Assembly (NCBI GenBank): GCA_013146195.2
Contig: CM028381.1
Coordinates: forward strand, 55,259,573 to 55,323,572
DNA length: 64,000 bases
Direction: 5' to 3'
Origin: Codonopsis lanceolata
Lineage: Eukaryota > Streptophyta > Magnoliopsida > Asterales > Campanulaceae
Under the pieces are notes generated by a model. The model saw only the letters and a program-made list of their open reading frames with translations. It had not been told where the DNA came from and ran no database searches. Below, one piece after another: positions 21,364 to 32,767 of this stretch. The position numbers and the translations under genes were made by a program. Position 1 is the first letter of the stretch. The number at the start of each line of letters is the position of its first letter.

Positions 21364-22790
21364 TCCTCCCCCACTTAAAGGAATTTAGTCCCTAAATTCA
21401 TACCAGAAATCTCGAACAAGTAAGGGTATTTCTCCCTCATCTCAAGCTCAGTCTCCCATGTGGCTTCCTCAATATCATGATTCTTCCACAAGACCTTCAC
21501 TAAAGGAATTCGCTTGGTCCTTAAAACATGCTCTTTGGTATCAAGAATCCTCACCGGTTTCTCAACGTAAGAAAGATCGGGCTCAAAGGTAATCTCCTCA
21601 TAAGTAAGGACATGTGACTCGTCCTTCAAGTACTTACGAAGCATGGAAACATGAAACACATCATGAACACCGATATAGGCGGTGGTAGCGCAAGTCTATA
21701 AGCCAAAGAACCAATCCGCTCTAAGATCTCGAATGGACCAATTAACACGGGAGAAAGTTTCCCTTTCTTCCCAAACCGCTTTGTACCGCGGGCGATACAG
21801 CTTGAGAACACAAAGTCACCAACACGAAACTCAAGATCACGTCTCCGGTTGTTTGCGTAGCTTTTACGTCTACTCGAGCGTGCACAATGTCTCTAATCGA
21901 CTTCACACTCTCGGTGATTTGCACCATCTCCGAACCCCATAATCTAGCCTCACCAACCTCATCCCAAAGCAAATCGGTGATCGACACTTACGCCCATACA
22001 ATGCCAAATCAGACGGCGCCATCTCAATGCTTGGATAGGCTGTTATTATACGCGAAGCCTCGGCCAACGGTAGATGTGAATCCCAACTACGGTAGATGTG
22101 AATCCCAACTACCCTTGAAATCCATAGCACACGCGCGTAACATATCCTCCAAAATCGTATCAATCGCTCCCGACCATCGGGCGTGGGTGGCGATCGAAGT
22201 TCAACCGTACCCAAAGCCTCTGCAAAGAATGCCGAGAACCTAGAAGTAAATCGGGGTCTCTATCGACACACAATGCTAACCGGTACACCATGAAGTCTCA
22301 CAATCTCCCGAATGTACAAGCCGCCCGACTCAAAGCAGTAGGAAATCGCAATAGGGATAAAATGAGAAGACTTAGTTAACCTATCAACGATAACCCAAAA
22401 GCGCATCAAAGCCTCTACGAGTGCGTGGTAACCCCAGTAACAAAATCCATGGTGATATGCTCCCATTTCCACTCCGGAATATCAAGTGGATGAAGCAAAC
22501 CGGAGTCTCGGTGCTCGGCCTTAACCTACCTACGACACGTAAGACATCTCGAAACATACTCAGCTATCTCCCTCTTCATACCATTCCACCAAAACTGTCT
22601 CTTCAAGTCACGGTACATCTTAGTACTACCCGGATGTATCGTATACTTGGCCTTGTGAGCCTCATCAAGAACCATGCGTTTCACTTCATTGGAAGAAGGA
22701 GCATAAACCCTACTGAAATGTCAAGATCCCATCACCGTTTATCGCGAACTCGGTGTATTATTCTCACCCAATCCATCGATAATCTTGCTC
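21364..22790 (-). pseudogene. G2 integrase and chromodomain
   Basis: This is the C-terminal half of the Tekay pol. The chromodomain end (VKVLWKNHDIEEATWETELEMREKYPYLF, open at 21375-21659) is well preserved. The integrase core and zinc region (21680-22790) match G1 and G3 but are broken by many small insertions and deletions, including a duplicated GGTAGATGTGAATCCCAACTAC at 22069-22112. Many lesions lie at CTG or CAG sites and may be sequencing errors. A polypurine tract (complement of CCTCCCCCACTT) adjoins the LTR at 21364. Confidence 0.88.
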
Positions 22791-24110
22791 AAATGCGGAT
22801 CGGTGGCAGAGCTTCCTTGATCAACCCAAACAATACTGGTGTAGCACGAACACTAGCAAAGAGAACAATATGCTCACTCACAACAGGACTCCACTCACGG
22901 ACATCCTCGAGCATCTTCCATTCCCTAATCATCAAACAAGACATGTAGGATCTCCTACTCAACGCATCCGCAACAACATTCGCTTTCCCCGGATGGTATA
23001 AGATAGTACAATCATGATCCTTAAGCTTCTCCATCCATCGCCTCTGTCTCATATTTAACTCTTTTTGCGAGAAAAGGTATTTCAGACTCTTATGATCCGT
23101 ATACACCTCAAACTTAGCTCCATATAGATAGTGTTTCCACTTATGAAGCGCAAAGATAATAGCTGCCAAATCAAGATCTTGAGTCAGATAATTCTGCTCA
23201 TACGGTGACAACTTCCTAGAAGCATAGGCAATAACCTTCCTGTTCTGCATAAGCACACAACCCAAGCCTTCCAAAGAAGCGTCACAATAAACCACGAAGT
23301 TCTTACAACCACTAGGCAAAGCTAAAGCAGGAGCTGTCAACCTCCTCTTCAACTCCAGCTAGCCTCACACTTGTCACTCCAAACAAAAGCAGACTTCTTC
23401 TGAGTAAGATTGGTCATAGGAGTGGCAATCTTAGAAAATCCCTCAATGAACCTACGGTAATAACCCGCCATGCCCAATAAACTACGGACTTCGGTCACCG
23501 TACTAGGAGTCTTCCACTTGGTAACAGCCTCAACCTTCGATGGATCCACCGCGATACCATCACTAGACACAACATGCCCAAGAAAAGAAACTTGTTCTAG
23601 CCAGAATGCACACTTGCTAAATTTAGCAAAAAGCTGTTTCTTACGCAACACAGTAAGAACCTCTCTCAAATGATGCTCATGCTCCTCTCGTGGCTTTGAG
23701 TACACAAGGATATCATCAATGAACACCACTACAAAACAATCAAGGTACTCATGAAACACCCTATTCATCATGTCCATAAAAACGGCAGGCGCATTTGTCA
23801 AACCAAACGGCATCACAACAAACTCATAATGGCCATAACGCGTACGAAAGGCTGTCTTTGGGACATGCTCCACGCGAACCCTCAACTGGTGGTAACCACT
23901 CCTCAAGTCTAACTTAGAATACACAACAGACCCACAGGCGATCAAAGAGATCATCAATGTGAGGTAATGGATACTTATTCCTTATAGTAACCTGGTTCAA
24001 CTGACGATAGTCAATGCACAACCGCAAACTACCATCCTTCTTCTTCACAAACAAAACCGGTGCACCCCACGGAGACACACTCGGTTTAATAAACTCTATC
24101 GGCCGGTTCT
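22789..24110 (-). pseudogene. G2 reverse transcriptase and RNase H
   Basis: The RT is largely open at 23349-23957, with YSKLDLRSGYHQLRV, VMPFGLTNAPAVFMDMMN, the catalytic FIDDILVYS and LGHVVSSDGI. RNase H follows in 22789-23352, with YCDASLEGLGCVLMQ, the LAAIIFALHKWKHYL helix, YTDHKSLKYLF and ADALSRRSY. A frame change near 23350 and a short deletion separate the two ORFs. RT N-terminal motifs (KKKDGSLRLCIDYRQL-like) are read at 23990-24060 on the minus strand. Confidence 0.9.
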
Positions 24111-25402
24111 TGCAAGCTGCTCCTTCAACTCTCTCAACTCAGTTGGAGCCATCCTATAAGGTGCTCTAGAGATAGGTGAAGTACCGGGCAATAACTCAAT
24201 GCAAAACTCTAACTCTCGGTCGGGAGGTAATGCATAATCAGTCGAAAAGACATCCGGAAATTCATTAACTACCGGTACATCTTCTATACTAACAGTAGAC
24301 ATGCTAGTATCAAGCACACAAGCAATATACCCAGTACACCCACGAGAAAAGTTTTCTAGCCCAAGCGAAATAACATGTATACCTCTCATAGCATGATCGC
24401 CAATAAACACAAACTCAGGAATTAGGGCATGGCAAAAGTAACCTGCCCGGTGTCCCCAGCAGCGTCTACCATGGCCACCGTTGCGACGGTTGCCCCTACG
24501 ATCAGACCGATTCCCGAACTCTGGCCTCTCCCGAGAATCTTTGCGAGGTTCCTGTGATGGAGGCGATGTGAAGGCATGAGAAGGCCGGCTGTGCTCCTCA
24601 ATATCTCTCTCTATCTCATAGGCACGATCTACCGCGCCCCGATAATCTGTCAAGACAAAAGCTGCCTCCTAAACTCTGTCTTCAAACCCTTCACAAACTT
24701 AAGTACCCTCTGAGGCTCATCTGGTACAAGATGTGCACAATATCGCGACAACTCAGTGAACTTAGACGAATACCGAGCCACGAACATAGAACCCTGCTCC
24801 ACGTCCTGGAACTCCTTCTCTCTCCTCTACCTCACTACCATAGGGACATATGAAGCCCTGAACTCCCTCTCAAAGTTAGGCCACACTCTAGGGACCCTAT
24901 TCAGATTCCAGCTAGCAAGCAAGACTTTCCACCAATGGTTGGCGGCTCCCCTCAGCTTATAAACTGCTAGCACAACCCTCTCTTCCTCAGTGCAGTCCAG
25001 AGCTGCAAAAATCTTCTCTAAGTCCTCAAGCCACAACTCAGCAATACTGGCATCAGACTCACCCTCGAAAGATGGAGGTTTCATCTTCAAGAATCTCTCT
25101 AAAATAGCGTTGTTCCTCCCTCTAGGATCAACAGGTACATCAATACGGCAGGTGGCGGCCTCACCTCAGTTCAGTGGTGGTGGTGGTACAAGTGGTACTC
25201 CTCCTGGCTGACCTCCTTGGGCCATCTCAGTCATAGAGGCAAGCATACGGCGATACATGTCCGCCATCTGCGCATTACGGTCAACCTGCTCCTGCTGAGG
25301 AGGTCTATCACCCTGTCAATTCTCTCTGTCACCTTGACCAACACCGCCTCCCTGGCTAGGACCAGTACCTCCGGTATTCGTACCATGTCTAGTCTCCACC
25401 AT
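24096..25402 (-). pseudogene. G2 gag with internal deletion reaching into protease
   Basis: Gag starts at ATG 25402 (MVETRHGTNTGG), followed by a Gln/Gly/Pro-rich N-terminus and the Retrotrans_gag domain (24827-25090; PSFEGESDASIAELWLEDLEKIF, ANHWWKVLL). The Arg/Gly-rich region at 24480-24560 then jumps directly to late protease sequence (PEFVFIGDHAMRGIHVIS). Compared with G3, about 610 bases (G3 48218-48845) are missing. These held two CCHC knuckles and the protease active site, so G2 could move only with proteins supplied in trans. The frame also has breaks near 24660 and 24830. Confidence 0.85.
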
Positions 25403-25495
25403 CGTGAACCTATAAGAAATCACTCGACGTTAGAAATCACACAAAGAACCAACCCACCTAGGCCATGGAACCTATCTGGCCGATAGCTACCTAAA

Positions 25496-25507
25496 GCTCT
25501 GATACCA
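25496..25507 (-). other. Primer-binding site of G2
   Basis: TGGTATCAGAGC on the minus strand, two bases from the 5' LTR end at 25510, complementary to initiator methionine tRNA. This fixes the orientation of G2 as leftward. Confidence 0.9.
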
Positions 25508-25509
25508 AC

Positions 25510-28504
25510 TGTGACGACCCGACCCGGACCCCGATATGGAATCACAAGTCAAGTCGTCCAAATAGGACAAAAATACATGCAAATACTCAATTATAGAAAA
25601 CGATGTGACGCAACATTTTAGTTGAGGCACGACTCGGCACCAAAAGGCCGGAAATTTTTAAAACTTTTTAAACCTGATATAGCAATTAAAGACAAGTATA
25701 TCAATTCATCGGCGACTTTACTACCGGAACCTAACACTACACAGTTCATGCAAATATACCTCGACGGCTACAACATGCCGGAAAACAACATAAATAAATA
25801 AGAGCTAAAGTAATGCCCAGTGGAAGTTAAATCAAGTGAACCACACTACATCTATACAAGGCTTGGCGTACATGCGCCGGCACTCAAAATAGAATACAAC
25901 AAGTATAGACATAAATACAAATAAAACCAAGTTCCCAAGCAAAGTCTAAATGACTTGCTATACCCAACGTCCTTACAAAAGAGAACAAAATAAGGACATC
26001 TACAAACCACAACCTCGTCGCGTGCGATCACGGACAAGCGCAAATCACGCAACACCTCAACGGCGGTACGAGCGGCTCGGATCTAAAAGCGATAAAGGGA
26101 GGGGTAAGTCATAAAGACTTTGTGAGTTAACAATTATGCATGTCATGGCATTATGCAACATACATAGCAAGATATCATCTTTAATATCAAGTCACTCAAA
26201 GTATTCATTTAATAAACACTTAAATCACATATCCATGGTAGCACATTGTTTCACATAAGTGCTATAAAATAAACCACATAATAGGAGGATATGTTTTGGA
26301 ACCGGTGCCGCTACGTAGCTCCTGCAATACACAGCGTTAACACTCGTGCCAATGATACCCATGATTAGTGTATCAAAGTACCGAGTTCTCTTCTCGGGTA
26401 CCAAGCTCTCTCCTTGGTACTTAGACTTTGCAATGTGCTCTTTTGGTTACAAAGGTGCTACTTCCCATGTCCAACGGTGGAGGCGTGTGTGATAAAAACC
26501 CGGTATAACAACCCATCACTATCACGAGTCCCATAACTCGTGACGGCGATGCATTGTCACACCAACGACTCAATCAAATATGCCAGCTGGACTAATGCAA
26601 TGCCAAGTAGATGTTTACTCGTCATATAATCTCAAATAAGGAACAAGTTCGACAAGAGCGAACTTATTCAACAAGTAGTTGGTTACTCATTTAAGGAATC
26701 AAACAAGAATTCGACAAGAGCGAATTGAACATGTCAAATAGATACACTATTCTACAACATGCTCTCAATCATGCATTTACTTCACACGATCACATAAACC
26801 GCATAAGAACTCAATCGAGTCTTACAAGCACACATACATCAAGGCATACTCATCAATCCATCTCAAAGTATCGTAAGCTAATTCATTAGTCTAACGAACT
26901 ACATTCGTCGAAGGGATTGATTGTGGAGTCGTTATTGTTCGATAACTCCCTAATTTCAACTCCGGTGAGTTTTACTAAAATTCAACCAAGAAGAGCATTG
27001 ATACTATATGTATCACATTGCCCTTTTCTAAGTTCTCCGTTCATTTAGAACTTGATAACTAAGCCGTTCATGTTCTTAAACTAGCCTTAAACACAATCAC
27101 GAGTTTCAAACCCTAGTTTCGGTGATTTTGTTAAACCTTGAATTGAACCGAATTCTTTCACAAGAGTTATTCTCAAGCTCATTATAGACAACATTCATGC
27201 TTTACAAAATGTTAAAATCATAACTTCATAGAGATTTCATAAATTCATACACATATTTTATATGTTGAATTGAAGGTTTTGTCTTCACAAAAGATGTTCA
27301 TAATCATCATTAAAACAACTATAATGAAGGGGTCATGTTATTTTATTAAACATGGAAATCTCAGGGAATTGTCACTCACCTTAGTCCTAAGATTAATGGA
27401 TGAATGAGTGATCAAGGCAAGGATTGTTGTAGAAAAGATTGAGGCCTTCGATTTGGCGGTCTCGGATCGTCGATCGGACCACTAGATCTCCGGGAAATGG
27501 TCTCACAAGTTGGTGTTCTTGATATGGACGAAAATGGTGAAGGAGCCTCTGAATCTCTGGTTTGTTCTTGATCAAAAATGGCTGAAAGGCTGAAATAAGG
27601 TTTATATACTTCCCCTCAAACCCCCCAATCCAAGTGATGGTGATTATCTTGCTTCTAATTGGCCAAGGAAGGGTGACCATTGATAAGGAATGATCAAAGG
27701 GCTCAAAGGGATTGTTGAAGATTCAACAAAGGGGGCTTTGAGTAACCAAGGTCGGCCAAGGGGCAAGGGCTCAAGGGTCAATAGCCAAAACCCACTCAAA
27801 ACTCACAAAACCAGATTCTAGAAAACAGACAGTCAATCTTGTAAAATCGACCAAAAATACCTCACACCTCCAAATGAGGTTATTATTGATTTTTATGAAA
27901 CTAGACTCTTTAAACTATAGTTTAGCCTTTTAAATTACTCAATTTGGACTTATATTCATCAAAATATGGCTACTACAAGTTCAAGTACAGAAGCTGATTT
28001 CCTGAAAACAGAATTCTGGCACAGCCGCAAGTCAAGACCTAAATGAGGTACTTATACACCTTGGAAAAATACCATATTTTACAGGGATTATCCTAACATA
28101 TATAGGTAAAACATACTAAATTTTTAGAAAATTATCTTTAGTAGATTGGTACCAGAATTTTCCTGAAGTTTACCCAAAACCGGACTGAATCTGTGAAGTA
28201 ATATGTTAGTCATCTTATTTCCAAATGCAAGAAGTCTATGAACAATGATTATGCAAGCATGAGAAATACTAGTACACTTGGTTTAGAACTCAAATGAACT
28301 TCTCGCAAGTTGAAAACACAAACAATACAAGAAACGAAGGCAATCCCGAGAAACCCTAAGGCTCAAACGAAGCAACAATGCTTCTAAACTCTCAACCAAC
28401 TCAATGCGAACATGGTCTGAATGAAATGAAGTCTCTAGCATGTCAAGACCTATTATAAACATGTTATAATGATGACAAACACGAAATGGGTTTGGGTTCT
28501 CACA
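25510..28504 (-). mobile_element. 5' LTR of Tekay element G2 (2995 bases)
   Basis: Complete LTR bounded by TGTGAG (minus-strand start at 28504) and ...TCACA (25510 side), next to the primer-binding site. The minus-strand TATA box is at 27601-27608. The leader contains the same hairpins as the other LTRs: 26398-26420, 26523-26542, 26645-26665 and 26708-26726. A 95-codon minus-strand frame at 27393-27680 spans the TATA box and is shared with two other copies; I do not regard it as a gene. Confidence 0.92.
27601..27608 (-). promoter_or_regulatory. TATA box of the G2 5' LTR
   Basis: TATATAAA on the minus strand, about 900 bases from the LTR start at 28504. The leader RNA from here to the primer-binding site would be about 2.1 kb. 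Confidence 0.6.
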
Positions 28505-29504
28505 TTACATAACTAATAAATTACAAAACAAGAATGAATTTACAAGGTTAGAACAACAATTCATATAAAACTCTTTAAGATTTATATTTTAACAGTAAAG
28601 AGCATTTCCAAAGAAGAAATACAAGAATGGCTCTGGATACAAAACACAGTTCCTTTTACTAAGCCTAGAAACACATTACTGTTAGCGTGGAACAGCCTTA
28701 ACGTGATAAACCAATTGAAGTTTAAATCGCAAGAAAAATGAAAAATCATTTGTGCAAGTGCTGTTAGCTTGCAAATGGGGTAAATAGAAACCCAAAACGC
28801 GAGACAGAAACTCTAGACAAGTCAATATCCTTGAAACATGTACTTGGTAAATAAATGTGTCATAATTCTAAATCTCTCACTATTCTTCTTCTCATACATC
28901 CTGATCATGTCCAACTTTTTTCCAGGTAGTAATTTACAGCGATAAAAATGGATGCATAAATGAATACTGACAGAATAAAGCATCAATACAATACAAGCTT
29001 AACAAATTTCAAGTATCTACACAAACAAACCATGAATGAGCTGACAAAAGCATGAGAATGTGTTCCACGCAGAGGTATTCCGAGTAATCACCCTGCTGCA
29101 ACATTGCTGTAAGCACACAAACACCAATGACATGAGCTGCATCGACTGATTTTTTGATCAAAAATCATCAGCAGACAAACAAAATTTGGATATGCAACCT
29201 AGTTTACAAGTAAAAACTTCAAGCAGCACATGTAACTTGAGATAGTGTCTTCCAGACATAGAACGGTAAAACTTACACTAAAGTATGTATGCAGAACAGT
29301 GGTGAATGAAAATGTTGTTTTGTTAGTATTTGTAATTTTTAACTCCGTTGACAGGCTTGTCTTATCAAGAGAGTGATCTGCAAATGAGAGAAAGCAATGT
29401 TAACCATATATTGCATCTACAATAAGAGAATATTTAAAGAAACCTAACAAAATTAGCAAGATGCAATCAATATGTAGGATAAAACACAAGACCTTTACCT
29501 TCTT

Positions 29505-29533
29505 CGTACGTACGTGCGTGTGTGTGTGTGTGT
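29505..29533. repeat. Microsatellite (ACGT)n to (GT)n
   Basis: CGTACGTACGTGCGTGTGTG followed by further GT units. Simple repeat with no associated gene. Confidence 0.85.
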
Positions 29534-29685
29534 CAGTGACTCAGTGTGCGTAAGCAACAGAGAACACTACGTACCTTGTATAATGCATGAAAACTAAAGT
29601 CCCACATAGAGCGACTGTACGGACTATCTTTTAGCTCTAGAGTAATAACATGGTTTCATTCCACATTTTGTGAGTCAACAATGGA

Positions 29686-29798
29686 CCAATTTGAATTCCT
29701 CACAAATCCATGCTATTAACCATATAAGCATCATAAACACTTGATCATGCTGTTAACCATATAGCCAGTTTGAATTCCTCGCAAATTCATACTGTTAA
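29686..29798 (+). repeat. Short direct repeat pair
   Basis: A 34-base unit beginning CCAATTTGAATTCCTC at 29686 recurs as CCAGTTTGAATTCCTC at 29765. A linked TGCTATTAACCATATA / TGCTGTTAACCATATA is at 29711 and 29749. This is probably an old local duplication. Confidence 0.6.
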
Positions 29799-30549
29799 GG
29801 AGCGACTATTCTTAATTACCTCTAAAATGTACCAAAAATCAACTTGTAAATTTTCACAAATTAGGTATATCTTAAGCGCAAAACCATAATTTTCGAAGTC
29901 TGCTGAAGGTACTTCTTCCAATGAAACCCATGTTAATCGCCAAGATGCCAAGAGTTGAAGCTCCTAAGAAGAAATTGAAAAAAAAAACTATTATACCCAT
30001 AGGGTAGTTGGTATATGGGGGAATGGCACCTACAAATGTGCAAAAAATTATGGAAAAGGAGTTTGAGATGGTATTACAGGATCAAGTAATGGAGGAAACA
30101 AAGGACAATAAGAATCTTTGTGGAGGCCTATGTTTATGACATGGGAAACAAGCTGCATGACAAGTTACAACAATGTTATTGATTCTCGAGATAGAAGCAT
30201 TCTTTGTTTTTAATCCAATAACACATTTTACCCACCATGGACGTGTAACTTAAAAACAAGACACAACATATATTGCCCTTTAAATACCTCTAGTAATAGC
30301 CACCAAGGCCAAGATATATCTGATAATAATTTCTATTATAGGATACACATCGATCTGTATTTATGATAAAATAGAAATGGGACTGCATATATCACAGTTC
30401 AATTCCATGCCGATAATTCGGAAGAACAATTCTCCAAGGACCAAAGTAAATCCCCAAACGAGTAATGAGCGATCAGTGCCCATGATTAATGGCGACATAA
30501 TTATATGTACCCTTTTTTTTTCTTCTTGTTATTGAGCTTTTTACCTCAA

Positions 30550-30745
30550 GTGCCAAGATAAGGTCCACGAGTAGCCGTAGGTGGACCATACGAGTATCTC
30601 CATTCTCCACAAGCTAGGCATCTCTCAATCTCAATGGTGTTTCGAGTGCAATTTGCAAGACCACATCTTTGACTTCTTAACTCCCTTGTCGCATGCTTTG
30701 TGTCTCCGCACACTTCACATGTGAGAGCTAATGGGCTGATTTAAT
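30550..30745 (-). pseudogene. Unidentified Cys-rich coding remnant or last exon
   Basis: On the minus strand a frame reads ALTCEVCGDTKHATREL, then RCGLANCTRNTIEIERCLAC, then GEWRYSYGPPTATRGP and stops shortly after. The spaced Cys pairs (CX2C, CX4C, CX2C) look zinc-binding. The frame opens just after a possible acceptor, TTAAATCAG, near 30740. I do not recognise the family. It could be a terminal exon of a host gene or a remnant of one. Confidence 0.35.
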
Positions 30746-30779
30746 AGAGTGCAAGCACCGTGACCGCCACGTTGCTAGT

Positions 30780-31350
30780 GAACCTTCGTCCGATCACTGG
30801 GTAATCAAAGAGGAATGGACAGATCCCTCCTCTTGTGACACGTAAAACTCTAGAACTTTCGAGAAAATTCCTTGCTCTCGGATTGTTTGGATGCACACCA
30901 TAGATCATCTACCAATCTCCTTCTGCAGCCATAGCGAGCAACTTGTATTGGGCCGAGTGTATTCCTAATGCTACTATCACCACCAATTCGTTTAGGCCCA
31001 AGAGCCAACATAACCCCACAGCCGAGCTCTATTTTGTGCAGGAGACAGGGCATTCTCAAGCGCAAGGATGAAAGAGGTGGCCGATGTGAGAACCCACCCG
31101 GTCGTCTCCCACGAAGATCAAATCCTTGCCCAATGCCCGTATTTTGCATGATTCCTTTAGCGATCGGTTCTCACATTCCTTTCTAATTTCATCCAAAAGA
31201 TTGTAGAAATCAGCATTATGAGGGCCAAATTCATTGTGGCGAGCTCATGAAGCATGTACCAAGAATCGCTTATAAGGGAAAAAATCCCACTCATTGTTTG
31301 GCCTCATAATCGCACCGAGCTTTACCTCTCGCACCTCCACCAACATTCGC
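30780..31350 (-). pseudogene. Unidentified coding-like remnant upstream of the Cys-rich exon
   Basis: Several minus-strand stretches read like protein: 31056-31232 gives NEFGPHNADFYNLLDEIRK and continues KECENRSLKESCKIRALGKD to a TGA at 31056-31058; 30790-30900 gives VHPNNPRARNFLESSRVLR, then VTRGGICPFLFDYPVIG. The stretches are in different frames and separated by stops, as in a pseudogene or an exon-intron mosaic. No family recognised. C4 inserted just to the right (31462). Confidence 0.3.
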
Positions 31351-31461
31351 CCTAAAAAGGGAAGGATTTTGAGGGCCGAGGATTTCAAATCCAAACACCA
31401 CTACCGAGATAATTGCGATGAACTATTTGCTACATAAATTTGCCATCGTGTTCATAGATAT

Positions 31462-32700
31462 TGTTGATCCCTATAGTTCTAGATTTGGTTGAGTCATCTT
31501 CGATTCTATTGTACACGATGGCTAAAAGGTCTACGTCGATTAGTGTGGCAAGCGTCTTAGAATCAAAGTTGTTTAGAAGCTGTTTAGTGTTAGTTTAGGC
31601 GCGGTCAAGCGTGCTTCTTAGCGACTTGGAAGAACATCGAGACTTTGAAGTCACCTCAAAAAGCAAAAATCAAGAATAGCCAAATCATGAAATTATGACA
31701 CGTATAGTCCTATCTAGATATTTTTGAAATATCTAGTCAAAATGTCTTCATCGGATTTCACTTTAAAGAAGTCAACTCTACATGCCGACAACCGTCCGTC
31801 TCAAATACATGAAGTGCGAAGATATTACCCTTTTTGGCTAAGAAGACTTTCTAAGTTGCAACGCTGCAACTCGAAACATTACTCTATTTGGGAATGTCCT
31901 CTGTACACACCGCATCTCTCGATGGTTGTGGCTCTTACATCTCCCAAAGCGCCGAATTGCATTCAATGCAATAGAACGTTGGACCAGCCTCTCTACGCCG
32001 GTCCAACGGTCCAAAAGATCTCTCGGTATTTATTCAAGTTTTGAAGATGAAGAAAAACTCTTTCGCATTAAACTCTCAAGCTTCATCTTTAACACTCAAG
32101 CATTCAAGAGATCAAAGGACAAGAACTAACACTTCACCAAACTTCTCGGCTGCAGATCCGCCAGCCTTAAATTTGTTTCAAACTTCATCTAGTTTGTCTT
32201 TAAAAGCATGTTTCTTACTTTAGCACGTGTGAGAACAATTAATCCTTGATTGTTTCTCTCACCATTATACACTTGGTTGAAAACTCATTTTGTACACGAT
32301 CCATTAGAGATCTTACTCATAAACCTAGTGGATAAACAAGTGCACTTTTTAAAATCCAAAGCTAACCACTTTGGTAGTGGACGTAGTACTATTCATGCAG
32401 AACCACTTCAAACACGTGTCGTCCGATCTGTTTTGCCATTCTTATCACTTCTTATCATTTTAATCGTTTATGCTAACGAGAACTAATTCGCATTTTAGAT
32501 CTCTTCTTCGCAGAGGCTAAGCGAGAACTCGGCCAATCTCGATTCAGAATCTATTACGTTTCATTTGCATTAACACTTCTAGTTAAATCATTTTAAGAAA
32601 TCTTTAAGAAGTGTTTACGAAAAATTTTCATAAAAACATAACTAGGCTATTCAACTCCCCCCCCCTTCTAGCCTAGATTGAGCCTATTTTGGGACCAACA
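31462..32700 (+). mobile_element. 5' LTR of Sirevirus C4
   Basis: The LTR begins TGTTGATCCCTATAGTTC, repeated at 41700 as the start of the 3' LTR, and ends GGGACCAACA directly before the primer-binding site. It shares the blocks TTTTGTACACGATCCATTAG and GTAGTGGACGTAGTACTATT with C1 but is otherwise a different family. A C tract near the end is enclosed by CTAGGCTA (32642-32649) and TAGCCTAG (32669-32676). Confidence 0.9.
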
Positions 32701-32702
32701 AT

Positions 32703-32714
32703 TGGTATCAGAGC
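32703..32714 (+). other. Primer-binding site of C4
   Basis: Perfect TGGTATCAGAGC two bases after the LTR end, complementary to initiator methionine tRNA. Confidence 0.92.
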
Positions 32715-32767
32715 TTAATTCTTTGAAAATTCATTTTTCCAAGCTTAACCTCTTGTGAATAGATCCT

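Larger units (their letters stand above)
28505..30540. other. AT-rich stretch without recognised genes
   Basis: I see no convincing ORF or transposon termini. Composition and T/A runs resemble introns or intergenic DNA. Present are a CGTACG/GTGTGT microsatellite (about 29505-29533) and a pair of direct repeats (29686-29719 and 29765-29798). It lies between the G2 5' LTR and the C4 5' LTR and may belong to the same host locus as the coding-like remnants at 30550-31330. Confidence 0.4.
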
